A stretch of 64,000 nucleotides of DNA from the NCBI RefSeq assembly GCF_003130705.1, contig NZ_CP021354.1, positions 3,534,001-3,598,000 of the forward strand, written 5' to 3'. The notes below the pieces were generated by a model that was not told the DNA's origin, searched no databases, and saw nothing but the letters and a program-made list of their open reading frames with translations. Of the stretch, positions 8,611 to 18,504 are shown one piece after another. This DNA is from Rhodococcus oxybenzonivorans (GTDB lineage Bacteria; Actinomycetota; Actinomycetes; Mycobacteriales; Mycobacteriaceae). The translations under genes and the position numbers were made by a program. Position 1 is the stretch's first letter. Each line of letters opens with the position of its first letter.

Positions 8611-10041
8611 TCACTTGGCGCGGAACAAAGTCTTGTACTCGAGATAGGCGTCGAGCGCCTGCGGGCCGAGCTCGCGCCCCATCCCGCTATTCTTCACCCC
8701 ACCGAACGGGGTTTCGATCGGCAGTGTCGAGGTATTGATTCCTACGCTTCCGCTCACGATCCGGCGCGCCACCTCGGTGGCCTTCTCACGATCTGAGGAG
8801 AACACCCCACCGCCCAGGCCATACTCGGAATCGTTGGCGATCGCCACAGCTTCGTCGACCGTCTCGTACGACATCACTACCAGTACCGGGCCGAAAATCT
8901 CCTCACGCGCGATGCGCATGTCGTTGGTGACGTCGGTGAAGATGGTCGGCTCCACGTAATAGCCCCGCTCGAGCCCTTCGGGCCGTCCACCACCCAGAAC
9001 CACAGTGGCGCCCTCCGCGCGGCCGAGAGCTATGTAGGACTCGACCCGCTCACGCTGGAGAGCGTTGACCAACGGCCCGAACAAGTTCACCGGATCGCTC
9101 GGATCGCCTTGTGGGATCGAGCGCAGCGTCTCCTCGAGCATTTCGACGATCTCATCGTGACGGGACGAAGGCACCAGCACTCTGGTCAGTGCGCGGCAGG
9201 TCTGGCCGGTGTTTGGCGAGCACGCCGACAATACGAGCGGCCGGAATTCATCGAGGTCGACATCATCGAGAAGAATTCCGGCGGACTTGCCGCCCAGTTC
9301 CAAAGTCACGCGCTTGAGTTGAGCTGCGCATTCTGCGGCGATTGCCCGACCCGCGCGGGTAGAACCAGTGAATGCGATCTTTCGAACGCCTTGATCGGCA
9401 ACCAAGGCCGCGCCCGTTTCTCGTCCTCCGGTGACGATATTGACCACGCCGTCGGGTACGTCCGCCTCGGTGAGGATCTCGGCGAACAAAAACGCATCGA
9501 GCGATGTCTCCTGCGCCGGCTTGATCACCACCGTGCAGCCCGCTGCCAAGGCCGGACCCAGCTTCCAGGCGGTCAATGGCTGCGGACCATTCCACGGGAT
9601 GATCGCGCCGACTACGCCGACCGGCTCTCGCCGTACGATCGCATCACCACTGGCGGTTTCCACCAGTTCCTCTGGTTCGAATACGTCGGCGAGATCGGCG
9701 AAGTAGCGGTAAACCACGGGCACCTGGGACTGCATGGCCCGGGCGATCGAGATCGGCGTTCCGTTCTGCCTGGTGACCAGTGCCGAAATCTCATCCATCC
9801 GCGCTTCGAAGGCATCCGCGATCGCCCGCAACACGGTCGCGCGTTCGGCCGCGCTCTTTGCCGCCCAAGCGGGTGCGGCCGCTTCGGCTGCTCCGACGGC
9901 TGCTGCGATGTCACGGGCGTCACCGTCGGCGATCGTCCCGATGACCTGCTCCGTGGCCGGGTCAATCACTTCGATGCGACCAGCGGAGTGTGATTCGACT
10001 AGCTTCCCACCGATAAAATGCTGATGGTGCTCGATCATCAT
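8611..10041 (-). CDS. NAD(P)-dependent aldehyde dehydrogenase
   Basis: This 476-residue enzyme oxidises an aldehyde to the acid. It shows the family Glu motif VTLELGGKS and the catalytic Cys region NTGQTCRALTR, and the coenzyme-loop motif FTGSTRAG. Two adjacent ATG codons are possible; the one at 10041 sits ten bases after GAGGT and is chosen. It stands alone between its own terminator downstream and the terminator of cassette 1 upstream, so it has its own promoter in 10042-10259. It is one of three aldehyde dehydrogenases in the island and the substrate is not known. Confidence 0.92.
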   Translation of the reverse strand: MMIEHHQHFIGGKLVESHSAGRIEVIDPATEQVIGTIADGDARDIAAAVGAAEAAAPAWAAKSAAERATVLRAIADAFEARMDEISALVTRQNGTPISIARAMQSQVPVVYRYFADLADVFEPEELVETASGDAIVRREPVGVVGAIIPWNGPQPLTAWKLGPALAAGCTVVIKPAQETSLDAFLFAEILTEADVPDGVVNIVTGGRETGAALVADQGVRKIAFTGSTRAGRAIAAECAAQLKRVTLELGGKSAGILLDDVDLDEFRPLVLSACSPNTGQTCRALTRVLVPSSRHDEIVEMLEETLRSIPQGDPSDPVNLFGPLVNALQRERVESYIALGRAEGATVVLGGGRPEGLERGYYVEPTIFTDVTNDMRIAREEIFGPVLVVMSYETVDEAVAIANDSEYGLGGGVFSSDREKATEVARRIVSGSVGINTSTLPIETPFGGVKNSGMGRELGPQALDAYLEYKTLFRAK

Positions 10042-10259
10042 GTGAATGGTTACCTCATTCCGGTGAACAGAACCTGGGGTCGTAGCTGGGAAATCATCAT
10101 CGGGCTGTTGACAGTGAAGCTCATTGCTGCGTTGCGTGCATCTGCCGCTGTTCGTATTGCGCATCATCCGAAAGGGGGACGGGTGACGACGCCGGGCCCT
10201 GCGATTCGGCATTCAGGTTCCACTCCTCCGGCGGAGTTTGCGCCGGCGGTTCGATGAAA

Positions 10260-10295
10260 TCAGACCCGCCGCGGCGGGTGCGTCGGCGGGTCTGA
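10260..10295 (-). terminator. Hairpin terminator after cassette 1
   Basis: A perfect 12-base stem (TCAGACCCGCCG with CGGCGGGTCTGA) and a 12-base loop lie 46 bases beyond the stop of the last gene of cassette 1 on the minus strand. The stretch 10042-10259 between it and the next start is otherwise empty and should hold a promoter. Confidence 0.7.
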
Positions 10296-10341
10296 CTTCT
10301 CGGCGAAATCCGAAGCCGGATCGGACTACATCCCTACCCCA

Positions 10342-11832
10342 TCAACCGAGGTTGATGTAGACCGCCTTCGGGTAGAGGTAACTTTCGACATGCTCTTTGG
10401 CGCCCTTCCAGCCGTAACCGCTCATTTTTGTGCCGCCGAATCCGATGGCCGGATCGAGTACGCCGTAGCAATTGACCCAGACCGTGCCCGCATTGATTCC
10501 GCGTGAGACCTTGTGTGCAGTAGCCAAGTTTTGCGTCCACACCCCACCCGCCAGTCCGAAGGGTGTGTCGTTGGCGATGCGCAGCGCGTCTTCGGGTTCA
10601 TCGAATGGGATCACGGATGCGACGGGACCGAAGATTTCTTCTTGCGCGATCGTCATCTCGTTGGACGCACCCGCGAACACGGTTGGCTCCACGAAGAAGC
10701 CGTTCGCAAGGGCTCCACCGAGTCGGCTACCGCCGCTGGCCAACCGCGCACCTTCGCCGCCGCCGATGTCGATGTAGTTCATGACGCGGTCGAGTTGCCG
10801 TTGTGAGATGAGTGGGCCGAGTTGAGTGTTCGGGTCGAGTCCATCTCCGACCTTGATCGTTTTCGTGAATTCTGTCATTCGCTCTACGAATTCGTCGTGT
10901 ATCGAGCGCTGAACGAGTATGCGTGTGCCGGCGACGCATACCTGACCGCTGTTGGTGTACACGCCCATGGACGCACCAGGAACGGCCTTGTCCAGATCTG
11001 CATCGGCGAATATGATGTCCGGTGATTTGCCCCCCAGTTCCAACTGGAGACGCTTGAGGTTGCCCGCAGAGGCTCGGACGATCGACTTCGCTGTGCCGAT
11101 GGACCCCGTGAACGCGATTCGGTCGATGTCCTTGTGTTCCGCCAATGCCTGTCCCGCGTCTCGACCGTATCCGGTCACGACGTTGATCACGCCGTCGGGT
11201 AGACCGGCTTCCGACATCAACTCCGCCACGCGTAGCACCGACAGTGATGCGTCTTCGGCGGGCTTGAGGACCGCAGTACAACCGGTGGCAAGCGCCGGAC
11301 CGAAGATCCACCACAGACCGATCAACGGCCCGTTCCAGGGGATGATGCCACCGACCACACCTACAGGGGCGAGGCTTCGAAGGGTGAGGAAATCACCTGG
11401 CAGCGAGTTCTCTGGAGTCGCTACGGTTCCGGCGCCACACTGTGAAGCGAAGAAGTGCAGAACTTGCGAGGTCCACTCTGCGAGACCCTTCGTTCGCGAC
11501 AGCGGCGCACCCATGTCGAGTGTTTCGATCAGAGCAAGTTCCTCGAAGTTCTCCAGAACGAGATCGTGAATCTTCAACATCAACTTGCGACGTTGGTGCG
11601 GAGTCCACCGACTCCACTCACCTTCGAACGCCGACCGCGCCGCCGATACTGCGAGATCGATGTCGGTGCTGTCACTCGCTGCGATTTCGCACATCTTCCC
11701 GCCGGTAGCGGGATTGACGACATCTATTGTTCTTCCGGATGCAGAGTCGACCCACCTTCCGCCGATCAGATTCTTTTTTCTACCCGCGATGAAATCGGGC
11801 CGCTGAGGTGAAAGCATCTCTTGTGTAGTCAT
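10342..11832 (-). CDS. NAD(P)-dependent aldehyde dehydrogenase, cassette 1
   Basis: This 496-residue enzyme has the family signatures LQLELGGKS (general base Glu), NSGQVCVAGTR (nucleophilic Cys) and FTGSIGTAKS. It is the last gene of the operon zinc-ribbon protein, HyuA, HyuB, alcohol dehydrogenase, aldehyde dehydrogenase. The pairing with the alcohol dehydrogenase just upstream suggests sequential oxidation of an alcohol to an acid. The start has AAGGAG eight bases upstream. A hairpin terminator follows. Confidence 0.92.
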   Translation of the reverse strand: MTTQEMLSPQRPDFIAGRKKNLIGGRWVDSASGRTIDVVNPATGGKMCEIAASDSTDIDLAVSAARSAFEGEWSRWTPHQRRKLMLKIHDLVLENFEELALIETLDMGAPLSRTKGLAEWTSQVLHFFASQCGAGTVATPENSLPGDFLTLRSLAPVGVVGGIIPWNGPLIGLWWIFGPALATGCTAVLKPAEDASLSVLRVAELMSEAGLPDGVINVVTGYGRDAGQALAEHKDIDRIAFTGSIGTAKSIVRASAGNLKRLQLELGGKSPDIIFADADLDKAVPGASMGVYTNSGQVCVAGTRILVQRSIHDEFVERMTEFTKTIKVGDGLDPNTQLGPLISQRQLDRVMNYIDIGGGEGARLASGGSRLGGALANGFFVEPTVFAGASNEMTIAQEEIFGPVASVIPFDEPEDALRIANDTPFGLAGGVWTQNLATAHKVSRGINAGTVWVNCYGVLDPAIGFGGTKMSGYGWKGAKEHVESYLYPKAVYINLG

Positions 11833-11895
11833 ATTGACTCCTTCTTGTTCTGCCGCGATCGCTTGTGATGTCGCCTGAGTACGGACGGGTACGTC

Positions 11896-12912
11896 TCAGT
11901 CGAACTCGAAGACACCCTTGCCCGCGTCTTGCTTGTCGAACCACTCGTAGGCCTCGGCTGCCTGATCGATCGTCCAACGGTGCGAATAGAGGTCGTCGAC
12001 CGGCAGATGGTGGGAGACCACGTAGTCGGCGCAGCGCGCTTGTTCGATGGACGACATGGTCCACGAGGTCATGACCGTCCACTGCTTCTTGTATACGGCT
12101 TGCGTCATGAATTCCACTTCACCAGGCAATCCTGTGAAGCATGCCCGGCCGAATGTCCCCAGCACGCTGAACGCGTCTTCGGTCGCCCGCCCGGACGTCT
12201 CCATCACGACATCGGCCAAACGCCCACCGGTGTAGTCACTGACAACGTCGAGCAACGATTCCTCGCGAGAGTTGACGACGACGTCCGCACCGAAGTGCTT
12301 CGCGCGCTCCAACCGCCGCGCATCGATGTCCACGCCGACTACCATCGCACCCATGGAAGCCGCAAACATCGTGGCGGAAAGTCCGACTGGACCCTGGCCG
12401 ATAACAACGGTGACGGTGTCACTGACTCCGCCGAGTCGCTTGATCGCACCCCAGGCAGTCCCGGTACCGCACCCGATCGCCGCGCCGGCTTTGAAGGACA
12501 TTCCGCTGGGCAGCGGCAGTATCGAAGTAACCGGTACGACTGCGAACGGTGCATGTCCCCCGTTGACGTGGACGGCCATCGTCTTGCCTTGACCTGTCTC
12601 ACACATCTGTGGCCAGCCTGCGCGACAGCGCCTGCACATACTGCAACCGAAGTAGTGGTGGATCATGACGCGGTCGCCGACGGTTGCGGCGGTGGGCGCG
12701 ACGCCTTCACCGATTGCGTAGATCTCTCCGCACGGTTCGTGTCCCTGGATGACAGAGTGGTCGAAATCGAAACTGCCGTGATAAAAGTGCAGATCCGATC
12801 CACACATCCCTGAGGCTCGGATCTTGACGACCACCTCACCAGGGCCGGGGGTCGGCTCCGGCATGTCCCGCAGCACCGTAGTGCCATCACCTGGGAACAG
12901 TATGCTCTTCAT
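11896..12912 (-). CDS. Zinc-dependent medium-chain alcohol dehydrogenase
   Basis: This 338-residue dehydrogenase has the catalytic zinc ligands in GMCGSD and GHE, and the four-Cys structural zinc loop CSMCRRCRAGWPQMC. A Rossmann segment with GQGPVGLSA follows. The ATG at 12912 has AAGG seven bases upstream; a GTG one codon earlier is also possible. The start overlaps the HyuB stop, so translation is coupled to the hydantoinase/carboxylase genes. It probably supplies or removes a carbonyl compound for them. Substrate unknown. Confidence 0.92.
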   Translation of the reverse strand: MKSILFPGDGTTVLRDMPEPTPGPGEVVVKIRASGMCGSDLHFYHGSFDFDHSVIQGHEPCGEIYAIGEGVAPTAATVGDRVMIHHYFGCSMCRRCRAGWPQMCETGQGKTMAVHVNGGHAPFAVVPVTSILPLPSGMSFKAGAAIGCGTGTAWGAIKRLGGVSDTVTVVIGQGPVGLSATMFAASMGAMVVGVDIDARRLERAKHFGADVVVNSREESLLDVVSDYTGGRLADVVMETSGRATEDAFSVLGTFGRACFTGLPGEVEFMTQAVYKKQWTVMTSWTMSSIEQARCADYVVSHHLPVDDLYSHRWTIDQAAEAYEWFDKQDAGKGVFEFD

Positions 12913-14870
12913 CACTGTGCCTTTCCACGTAGCGCATCGGTACCGGCGGCGTCGATCCGCAGACCTTCCGGGTCGTTGCGTGGGTCACCGACGACGACGA
13001 CGCCGTATTGTGCTGCAGCAGCCTCGATGCTGACGTACTCGTTGCGTACGTCGGCCAGAACTCGTTCGGGGTCTCGAGCGAAGGGATCACCCCAACCCCC
13101 ACCTCCGTTCGTCAAACAGCGCAGGATGGTGTTCGGTGCGGTCGCCCACACCTGCCGACGTGCGAAATAGTTGTACTCGCCGTTTTCGGGGTCGAGCGCA
13201 TGCGTCGACGGATTGAGAACACCCGCGACCGGTTCGCTGTGTTCGTACGCGCTGTCGGCAGTATCGACGAGGCCTTTCACCGGAGCATCGGTCGTCGGTG
13301 GAAATAGCCACATCGCCCCGTTCGGTCCTGCATTGCCTCCGTTGGCGCCGACGCCGCTCGGCTTCTTCGTCCGGAAGGGTGACAAATAATGCTGGCCGGC
13401 CGTCAGCCATAAAGTGTCTTTCAAATTCGCCGCTCCGCCTCGGAACGTACCCGCGCCACCCGTGTCGATCGCGTGCTCTTTTCGCAGAACGACGACCGGT
13501 GAGTCGTGTTCGATCGTTTCGGTAGCCGGGTCGAGGTTGTTGAGGGTCAGGAGCACGGTGTAGCTGTCGCCGTCACCGGCCTTCGATGCACCCCACGGGC
13601 CGTGCTCCCCTCCGCATTGGGTCGCGCTCGTCCATGGTGTGCCGTCCGGCCGCACGCCAGAGGCATTGTGGGTATTGGTAGAACCGTAGTCTCCGCCCAC
13701 ACCCTGCACTCCGAGAACAGGATTGAGCGCATCGAAGATAGCCGACGCGATCGCGCCCGATGCCTCCCAGAACATCATGATGCCGCCGTCCGGGGGTAGC
13801 GAGGAGACGATAGTCCCAGCGGGAGCGGCGATGTCGATGTTGCGCCAGGTTCCGGATGTGAACGGAACTTTCGGATCCAGCAGGATGGTCAAGGCTACAC
13901 CCACTGCAGTCTTTGCATCGAGTACACCGCAGTTTATGCATGTCCGCGCTTGAGCCGAGGTCCCCGACAGATCGACCTCGATATCATCTCCTCGTTTGCG
14001 CACCAGCACGCGGACCGTGTAGTCGAGGGTGTCGTCCAATCCATCCGCATCGATCAGCGCAGACCCGGCGTAGTCGCCGTCGGGAACGCGTCCGATAGCG
14101 TCGCGCATTCGTTCGGCCGACGTGTCGCACGAATAGTCGAGTGTCCCGAGGTAGGAGTCGAGTCCGTAGCGGTCGATGTTTTCCAGGATCAACCGCTCCC
14201 CAAGCTTCAATTGCTGATAGATGCTCTTGAAGTCGGGGAGCAGCATTCCGCCCCATCGGGTGTTGTCGAAGATCAGACTGAAGGTGGATCGGACCGGCTT
14301 GTCTTCCGACCACAACAACATCGGTGGGATGACGAGGCCATTCTCGTAGACGTTCGACTTGGTGGCCGAGAATCCGCCCGGGACCGTGCCACCCATGTCC
14401 AACTGGTGGGCGCACAGGTTGACGTAGGACACGATCTTTCCGTCCACGAAGACCGGGCGCGTGAACGCGACATCGTTGACGTGTCTGCCTCCGCGGTAGG
14501 GGTCGTTGCAGATCAGAACATCGCCAGGGCGCAGATTTTCGGGGCCGTACTCCTCGACGGCGTTGCGAACCGCGTCACCCATGGTTCCCAGGAAGACGAC
14601 GAGGCTGTTGCTCACAACGGCCATCGGGTAGTCCCGGTCTGCCGGCCCACTGATCGTGCACGCGAAGTCGTACCAATCGCGGATGATCGGCGAGAAAGCC
14701 TCTCGCATGAACCCGGTGGACATGTGCTCTACGGCGTATCGCAGCCGGTTCAAGATCACGGATGCGCTGAAGCGGTCGCACCCGTAAGTGTCCTTGAATT
14801 CGCTGTCGCTGAGGTCTCGAAGTCGCCGAGTCGATTCCGGCGACACGGACGGGACGGTCAGAGTGGACAT
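12912..14870 (-). CDS. Hydantoinase B/oxoprolinase-family subunit (HyuB-like), cassette 1
   Basis: The 652-residue protein belongs to the HyuB family, which pairs with HyuA in N-methylhydantoinases, 5-oxoprolinases and acetone/acetophenone-type carboxylases. Characteristic stretches include GDVLICNDPYRGGRH near residue 120 and a C-terminal GGGGWGDPFARDPE. It starts two bases after the HyuA stop and overlaps the alcohol dehydrogenase start. A small four-cysteine protein at the head of the same operon favours a carboxylase-like three-part enzyme over a plain hydantoinase, but that is inference. Confidence 0.88.
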   Translation of the reverse strand: MSTLTVPSVSPESTRRLRDLSDSEFKDTYGCDRFSASVILNRLRYAVEHMSTGFMREAFSPIIRDWYDFACTISGPADRDYPMAVVSNSLVVFLGTMGDAVRNAVEEYGPENLRPGDVLICNDPYRGGRHVNDVAFTRPVFVDGKIVSYVNLCAHQLDMGGTVPGGFSATKSNVYENGLVIPPMLLWSEDKPVRSTFSLIFDNTRWGGMLLPDFKSIYQQLKLGERLILENIDRYGLDSYLGTLDYSCDTSAERMRDAIGRVPDGDYAGSALIDADGLDDTLDYTVRVLVRKRGDDIEVDLSGTSAQARTCINCGVLDAKTAVGVALTILLDPKVPFTSGTWRNIDIAAPAGTIVSSLPPDGGIMMFWEASGAIASAIFDALNPVLGVQGVGGDYGSTNTHNASGVRPDGTPWTSATQCGGEHGPWGASKAGDGDSYTVLLTLNNLDPATETIEHDSPVVVLRKEHAIDTGGAGTFRGGAANLKDTLWLTAGQHYLSPFRTKKPSGVGANGGNAGPNGAMWLFPPTTDAPVKGLVDTADSAYEHSEPVAGVLNPSTHALDPENGEYNYFARRQVWATAPNTILRCLTNGGGGWGDPFARDPERVLADVRNEYVSIEAAAAQYGVVVVGDPRNDPEGLRIDAAGTDALRGKAQ

Positions 14871-14872
14871 AG

Positions 14873-16915
14873 TTATTTCCTCCGAATGATCAGTTCGCCG
14901 TACTCGCCGACGGTCGCCTGCTGGCCGGCGCCCACATGGGTGGTGGACAGTCCCTCATCGATGATCGTCGGGCCGGGAAGCACATCACCCGCGCGCAGCG
15001 TCGACCGCTCGTATACGTGGGCCTCCTGCGCGCCGTCGCCGCCCCCATCGATGTCGCCGAGGAAACGCAGTGTGGTTGTGCGCACTGGCAGTAGGGGCTC
15101 GTCGGCTCCGCGAACGGGGACACGGGGGAACTCGATTTTCGACGTCTCGACCACGGCGCGTATCCGAAATGTCACGCCTTCGACCGGCATGGCTTCGAAA
15201 CGGTTGCCTGAACGACTCTCGTACGTGTCGTGGAACGAGGTCACCATCGTTGCTACGGCGTCTGCGTCGATCACCCCGTCGGGTACCGGCACAAACGGTG
15301 TATCCCAACTCTGACCGACGAGATGCGCGTCCATGCTGCGGAGGAATGTCACCGCGGTGGTATCGCCTACCTGTTCGCGAAGCTGAGTTTCCATCTCGGT
15401 GAACACTGCGTCGATCGACGGTGCCTTGTCCGGCGACAGCAGCAGGTAAGCGCTTCGATTGACCGTGAACACCTGGTCAGCGGCCAGCAGACCGATAGCC
15501 GAGAACAGACCGGGATTCGGCGGCACGATCACCTGCTTGCAATGCACGGTGTCGAGAACGGCGGGTAACAACATCGGTCCGGCTGCGCCGAAAGCAACGA
15601 GGCTGTAGTCACGCGGGTCGACGCCGTTCTTGATGGCGACATTGAATACGCCCTCGGCCATGTTGTTGACCGCCATCTCGTACGCGTAGCGGACTCGCTG
15701 CGCGAGGCTGAAGTCGGTGTCGAGCCCCTCGAACGCGCGCTCGGAGGCCGCGATGTCGAGATCGAGTTCGCCGCCGGCGAAACCTTCCGGGTCGATGATT
15801 CCGATCATCAGACACGTGTCTGTGGTCGTGGGTACGGTACCGCCGCGCCCGTAGCAGGCCGGGCCGGGCTGTGCCCGTGCACTGTCGGGACCAACCAGAA
15901 TTTCCCCGGACTGGCCGATCGCGACGATGCTTCCGCCACCGGCGCCGATGCTGGAGATGTCGTTGGCGAGTGCGTTGACGACCAGATCGTGTTCCAGTTC
16001 GAAACTGGTGTTAACGAACGGAGCTCCGCCCGTTACTACGCTGATGTCGCACGAGGTCCCGCCGACATCGGCACACAGTAGGTCGGTTTCACCGATAAGG
16101 TCGCCGAAGTGAGCGCATGCGATTGTGCCTGCGGCCGGTCCCGAGAACACGATCCTGAACGGCAGGTCCATTGCGCGCGAGGCAGGAACGAGGGTTGCCG
16201 CGCAATCCGCGAAATTGAGTTGGCCGGTGAAGCCGAGCTCGGTCAACCCCTCTCCCAATCTCGCCGAGTACTTGGTGTAAATGATTTTCATCAAGGTGTC
16301 GATCACGGTCGTCGATGCGCGTGCGTACTCTTTGGCGAGGGGTGACACCTCACTGGAAATGGAGCACGGGACGTCGCCCAGCACCTCGGTGACCAGCTCG
16401 CGTAGCCGGATTTCGTGGACGGGGTTGACGTACGCGTTGATGAGGCAGATCGCCACCCCGGTCACATCGCACCTGCGCAGCACTTCTAGCTCCGCACGGG
16501 CCTGCTCCTCGTCCAGTTCGAAAAGCACGCTTCCATCCGAAGTGAGCCTTTCGCGGATGCCTCGGCGAAGGTAGCGATCAACGATCGGCCTCGATGCGTC
16601 ACCGAAGCTGCGGCGCCAATGCGGATCGAGTATTGCTTCTGTGGGTCGCCAGACCCGTCCCATGTCTAGAATGTCGCGATGTCCCTCGGTGGTCAGGAAA
16701 CCGATTTTGGGTAGCTTTCGAGTGATGACCGCGTTGAGGCCGTGGGTGCTGGCGTGGTTGAAGACATCCGAGCCTTCGACTCCGAGCAGCTGTGCGCCCT
16801 CGAGCACCGGTCCTGCGACCTCGGTGTAGTCGGTAGACACCTTGGTGGTCAGAATCTTGCCGTCGCGCCATGCGACGACATCTGTGAAGGTGCCCCCCAC
16901 ATCGACTGCAATCAT
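14873..16915 (-). CDS. Hydantoinase A/oxoprolinase-family subunit (HyuA-like), cassette 1
   Basis: The 680-residue protein has the N-terminal phosphate-binding motif DVGGTFTDVV, a second nucleotide-binding element CADVGGTSCDIS near residue 280, and the glycine-rich GAGGGSI. These are the ATP-binding features of the HyuA/oxoprolinase/acetone-carboxylase family. It should hydrolyse ATP to activate a carbonyl or amide substrate together with HyuB. The start has GGAG nine bases upstream. It lies 27 bases after the zinc-ribbon gene. Confidence 0.88.
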   Translation of the reverse strand: MIAVDVGGTFTDVVAWRDGKILTTKVSTDYTEVAGPVLEGAQLLGVEGSDVFNHASTHGLNAVITRKLPKIGFLTTEGHRDILDMGRVWRPTEAILDPHWRRSFGDASRPIVDRYLRRGIRERLTSDGSVLFELDEEQARAELEVLRRCDVTGVAICLINAYVNPVHEIRLRELVTEVLGDVPCSISSEVSPLAKEYARASTTVIDTLMKIIYTKYSARLGEGLTELGFTGQLNFADCAATLVPASRAMDLPFRIVFSGPAAGTIACAHFGDLIGETDLLCADVGGTSCDISVVTGGAPFVNTSFELEHDLVVNALANDISSIGAGGGSIVAIGQSGEILVGPDSARAQPGPACYGRGGTVPTTTDTCLMIGIIDPEGFAGGELDLDIAASERAFEGLDTDFSLAQRVRYAYEMAVNNMAEGVFNVAIKNGVDPRDYSLVAFGAAGPMLLPAVLDTVHCKQVIVPPNPGLFSAIGLLAADQVFTVNRSAYLLLSPDKAPSIDAVFTEMETQLREQVGDTTAVTFLRSMDAHLVGQSWDTPFVPVPDGVIDADAVATMVTSFHDTYESRSGNRFEAMPVEGVTFRIRAVVETSKIEFPRVPVRGADEPLLPVRTTTLRFLGDIDGGGDGAQEAHVYERSTLRAGDVLPGPTIIDEGLSTTHVGAGQQATVGEYGELIIRRK

Positions 16916-16942
16916 ATTGTCGTACTCCTCGATGGTTGGCGG

Positions 16943-17161
16943 TTAAACGAGATCGGCGAGCAGCTGGATGTGTCCAAGACGCGACCACCGCTCACGCTCG
17001 ACGGAATGGAGACAGTTCTGACACTTGACGACGTGGAGCCAGCCGGTCTCGGCGACGACGGGATACGCGCGCAGCTTCTCCTTCCCGCATCGGGGGCACG
17101 CTCCTTCTCTCGGAAGCCTCTCGACTTCGAGCCTCGAGGCTTCGTGCGTGGGTTCTGACAT
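16943..17161 (-). CDS. Small zinc-ribbon protein, possible third subunit of the HyuAB enzyme
   Basis: This 72-residue protein carries two CxxC pairs, CPRC and CQNC, about 24 residues apart, as in a zinc ribbon. A related protein is encoded beside the second HyuAB pair (22410-22669), with CPSC and CQEC at the same spacing and a shared RYPV/AYPV and VVKCQ core. Acetone and acetophenone carboxylases have a small metal-binding gamma subunit, so a similar role is a reasonable guess. It has a strong AGGAGG box and is the first gene of cassette 1. Confidence 0.75.
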   Translation of the reverse strand: MSEPTHEASRLEVERLPREGACPRCGKEKLRAYPVVAETGWLHVVKCQNCLHSVERERWSRLGHIQLLADLV

Positions 17162-17353
17162 TGATTGAGTCCTCCTGTGGGAAGCGACGGTCTAGTCCCA
17201 GAACGCTGATTCACAACGCTAAGCAGGAGAGATGCGGGTCACAATCCGCAAAGCGAAGGCGCGGTATCCGGGAAGCGAAGGTGGCACATTCAGCCGGTAA
17301 GGCATAATATATTCACTAAATGTGATACGGGTCACCAGAGGAAGGGAAGGGTC
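17162..17353. promoter_or_regulatory. Divergent promoter region between cassette 1 and the AraC regulator
   Basis: The 192-base spacer contains two direct AAGCGAAGG repeats (17251-17259 and 17273-17281) set 22 bases apart, close to two helical turns, as expected for an AraC-type operator. An AT-rich element, CATAATATATT at 17303-17313, lies nearer the regulator. Its complement AATATATTATG recurs at 21578-21588. Confidence 0.5.
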
Positions 17354-18334
17354 TTGCTACAGGTAGCAGCGGCGTCGAGCCTCCGGAAGTTTCGAACCGG
17401 TGATCCCGACGTCGCCCACAGACACGTAGCCACGACCTTCGCGAACCACGAGTTGGCTTTGGACGATCGGCAGCCAGTCGACTTTCGTCTCGACACGATT
17501 TCGTCGGGACGCCTGACGCTCGGTCGCATGTCCTACGGGGCGGCTGCCATTCTCAACGGTCCCCCGATGCAGTCCTGCTATCACGTCAACTTCTTGATAG
17601 AGGGCAGCAGTGTCGTCGAGCAGCGGGGCGTTCGGAGGAACTTGGATGCGAGGCAAGACGGCGTGGTCTTCGTACCCGATTCACCCGTGATGATCAACTG
17701 GAGCGCAGACGCAACGCAATATCACCTGAAGTTGCCCATCGACACTCTGGAGACCCATGCGGGTACGTTGCTCGGCCGACCGGAGAAGCAGGAAGTTCGC
17801 TTCGACTTGACCTTCGATACGGCCGCTGGAACAGGTCGGTCGCTGCTTGCCGCCGTGAAATTCCTCTACCGAGAACTCGCACGTGAGGACGGCATAGCCA
17901 CGATGCCTCTCGCACGTCACGATTTCGAGTCCTCGCTTATGACCCAACTGCTGCTCACCGTTCCGAACCAGCTGACAGAAGCCCTCGTCGGGCCGTCACC
18001 GCGTGCTGGGTCGCCAACGGTGCGCAACCTGATCGACTTCATCGACGCACACCCCGACGAGGCAATGACGACCGCCGACCTTGCCGCCAAGGCAGGCGTG
18101 ACCGCGCGGGCTTTGCAGCTCGGATTTCAGCAGGCCGTCGGAATGGCGCCCAGTGAGTACGTTCGTTCGGTGCGGCTCGATCGAGTCCGCAGCGATTTGG
18201 CGGCGGGTCGGTCGGAATCGGTCAGCGCTTCTGCCGCACGGTGGGGCTTTTTCCACCTCGGTAGGTTCGCCCGACAGTACCGCGAGAAGTTCGGCGAATT
18301 ACCCTCCGAGACACTGAACCGTTCGATGAGATAG
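17354..18334 (+). CDS. AraC-family transcriptional regulator
   Basis: The 326-residue protein has an N-terminal ligand-sensing region of the AraC-binding-like type (about residues 15-190) and a C-terminal double helix-turn-helix from about residue 220 (AARWGFFHLGRFARQYREKF is the second motif). The TTG start at 17354 follows GAGGAAGG at good spacing. It is divergent from cassette 1, whose genes are the likely targets. The inducer is unknown, presumably a substrate or intermediate of that pathway. Confidence 0.85.
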   Translation: MLQVAAASSLRKFRTGDPDVAHRHVATTFANHELALDDRQPVDFRLDTISSGRLTLGRMSYGAAAILNGPPMQSCYHVNFLIEGSSVVEQRGVRRNLDARQDGVVFVPDSPVMINWSADATQYHLKLPIDTLETHAGTLLGRPEKQEVRFDLTFDTAAGTGRSLLAAVKFLYRELAREDGIATMPLARHDFESSLMTQLLLTVPNQLTEALVGPSPRAGSPTVRNLIDFIDAHPDEAMTTADLAAKAGVTARALQLGFQQAVGMAPSEYVRSVRLDRVRSDLAAGRSESVSASAARWGFFHLGRFARQYREKFGELPSETLNRSMR

Positions 18335-18448
18335 AACGAAGAACGCCGCACCGGATGCTGTTACTACACCGACCATTTCGTCGAACAAGACGGCGTATGG
18401 GAAGCATTGACTCCGCGGGGGACTCGGCGCTGCAAGAGAAATGGAGCG

Positions 18449-18490
18449 GCTGGCAGGGGGGACTGTAGCGCTGGCAGGGGGGACTGTAGC
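18449..18490. repeat. Exact tandem duplication of a 21-base unit
   Basis: Two perfect copies of a 21-base unit (18449-18469 and 18470-18490) containing a run of six G residues lie between the AraC stop and the terminator hairpin. No function can be assigned. Confidence 0.8.
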
Positions 18491-18504
18491 GAGTGCCTAC
18501 ACAG

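Noticed and set aside
13950..15314. Open frame of about 450 codons opposite the cassette 1 HyuB and HyuA genes
   Set aside because: Antisense shadow of two conserved genes, with no family features.
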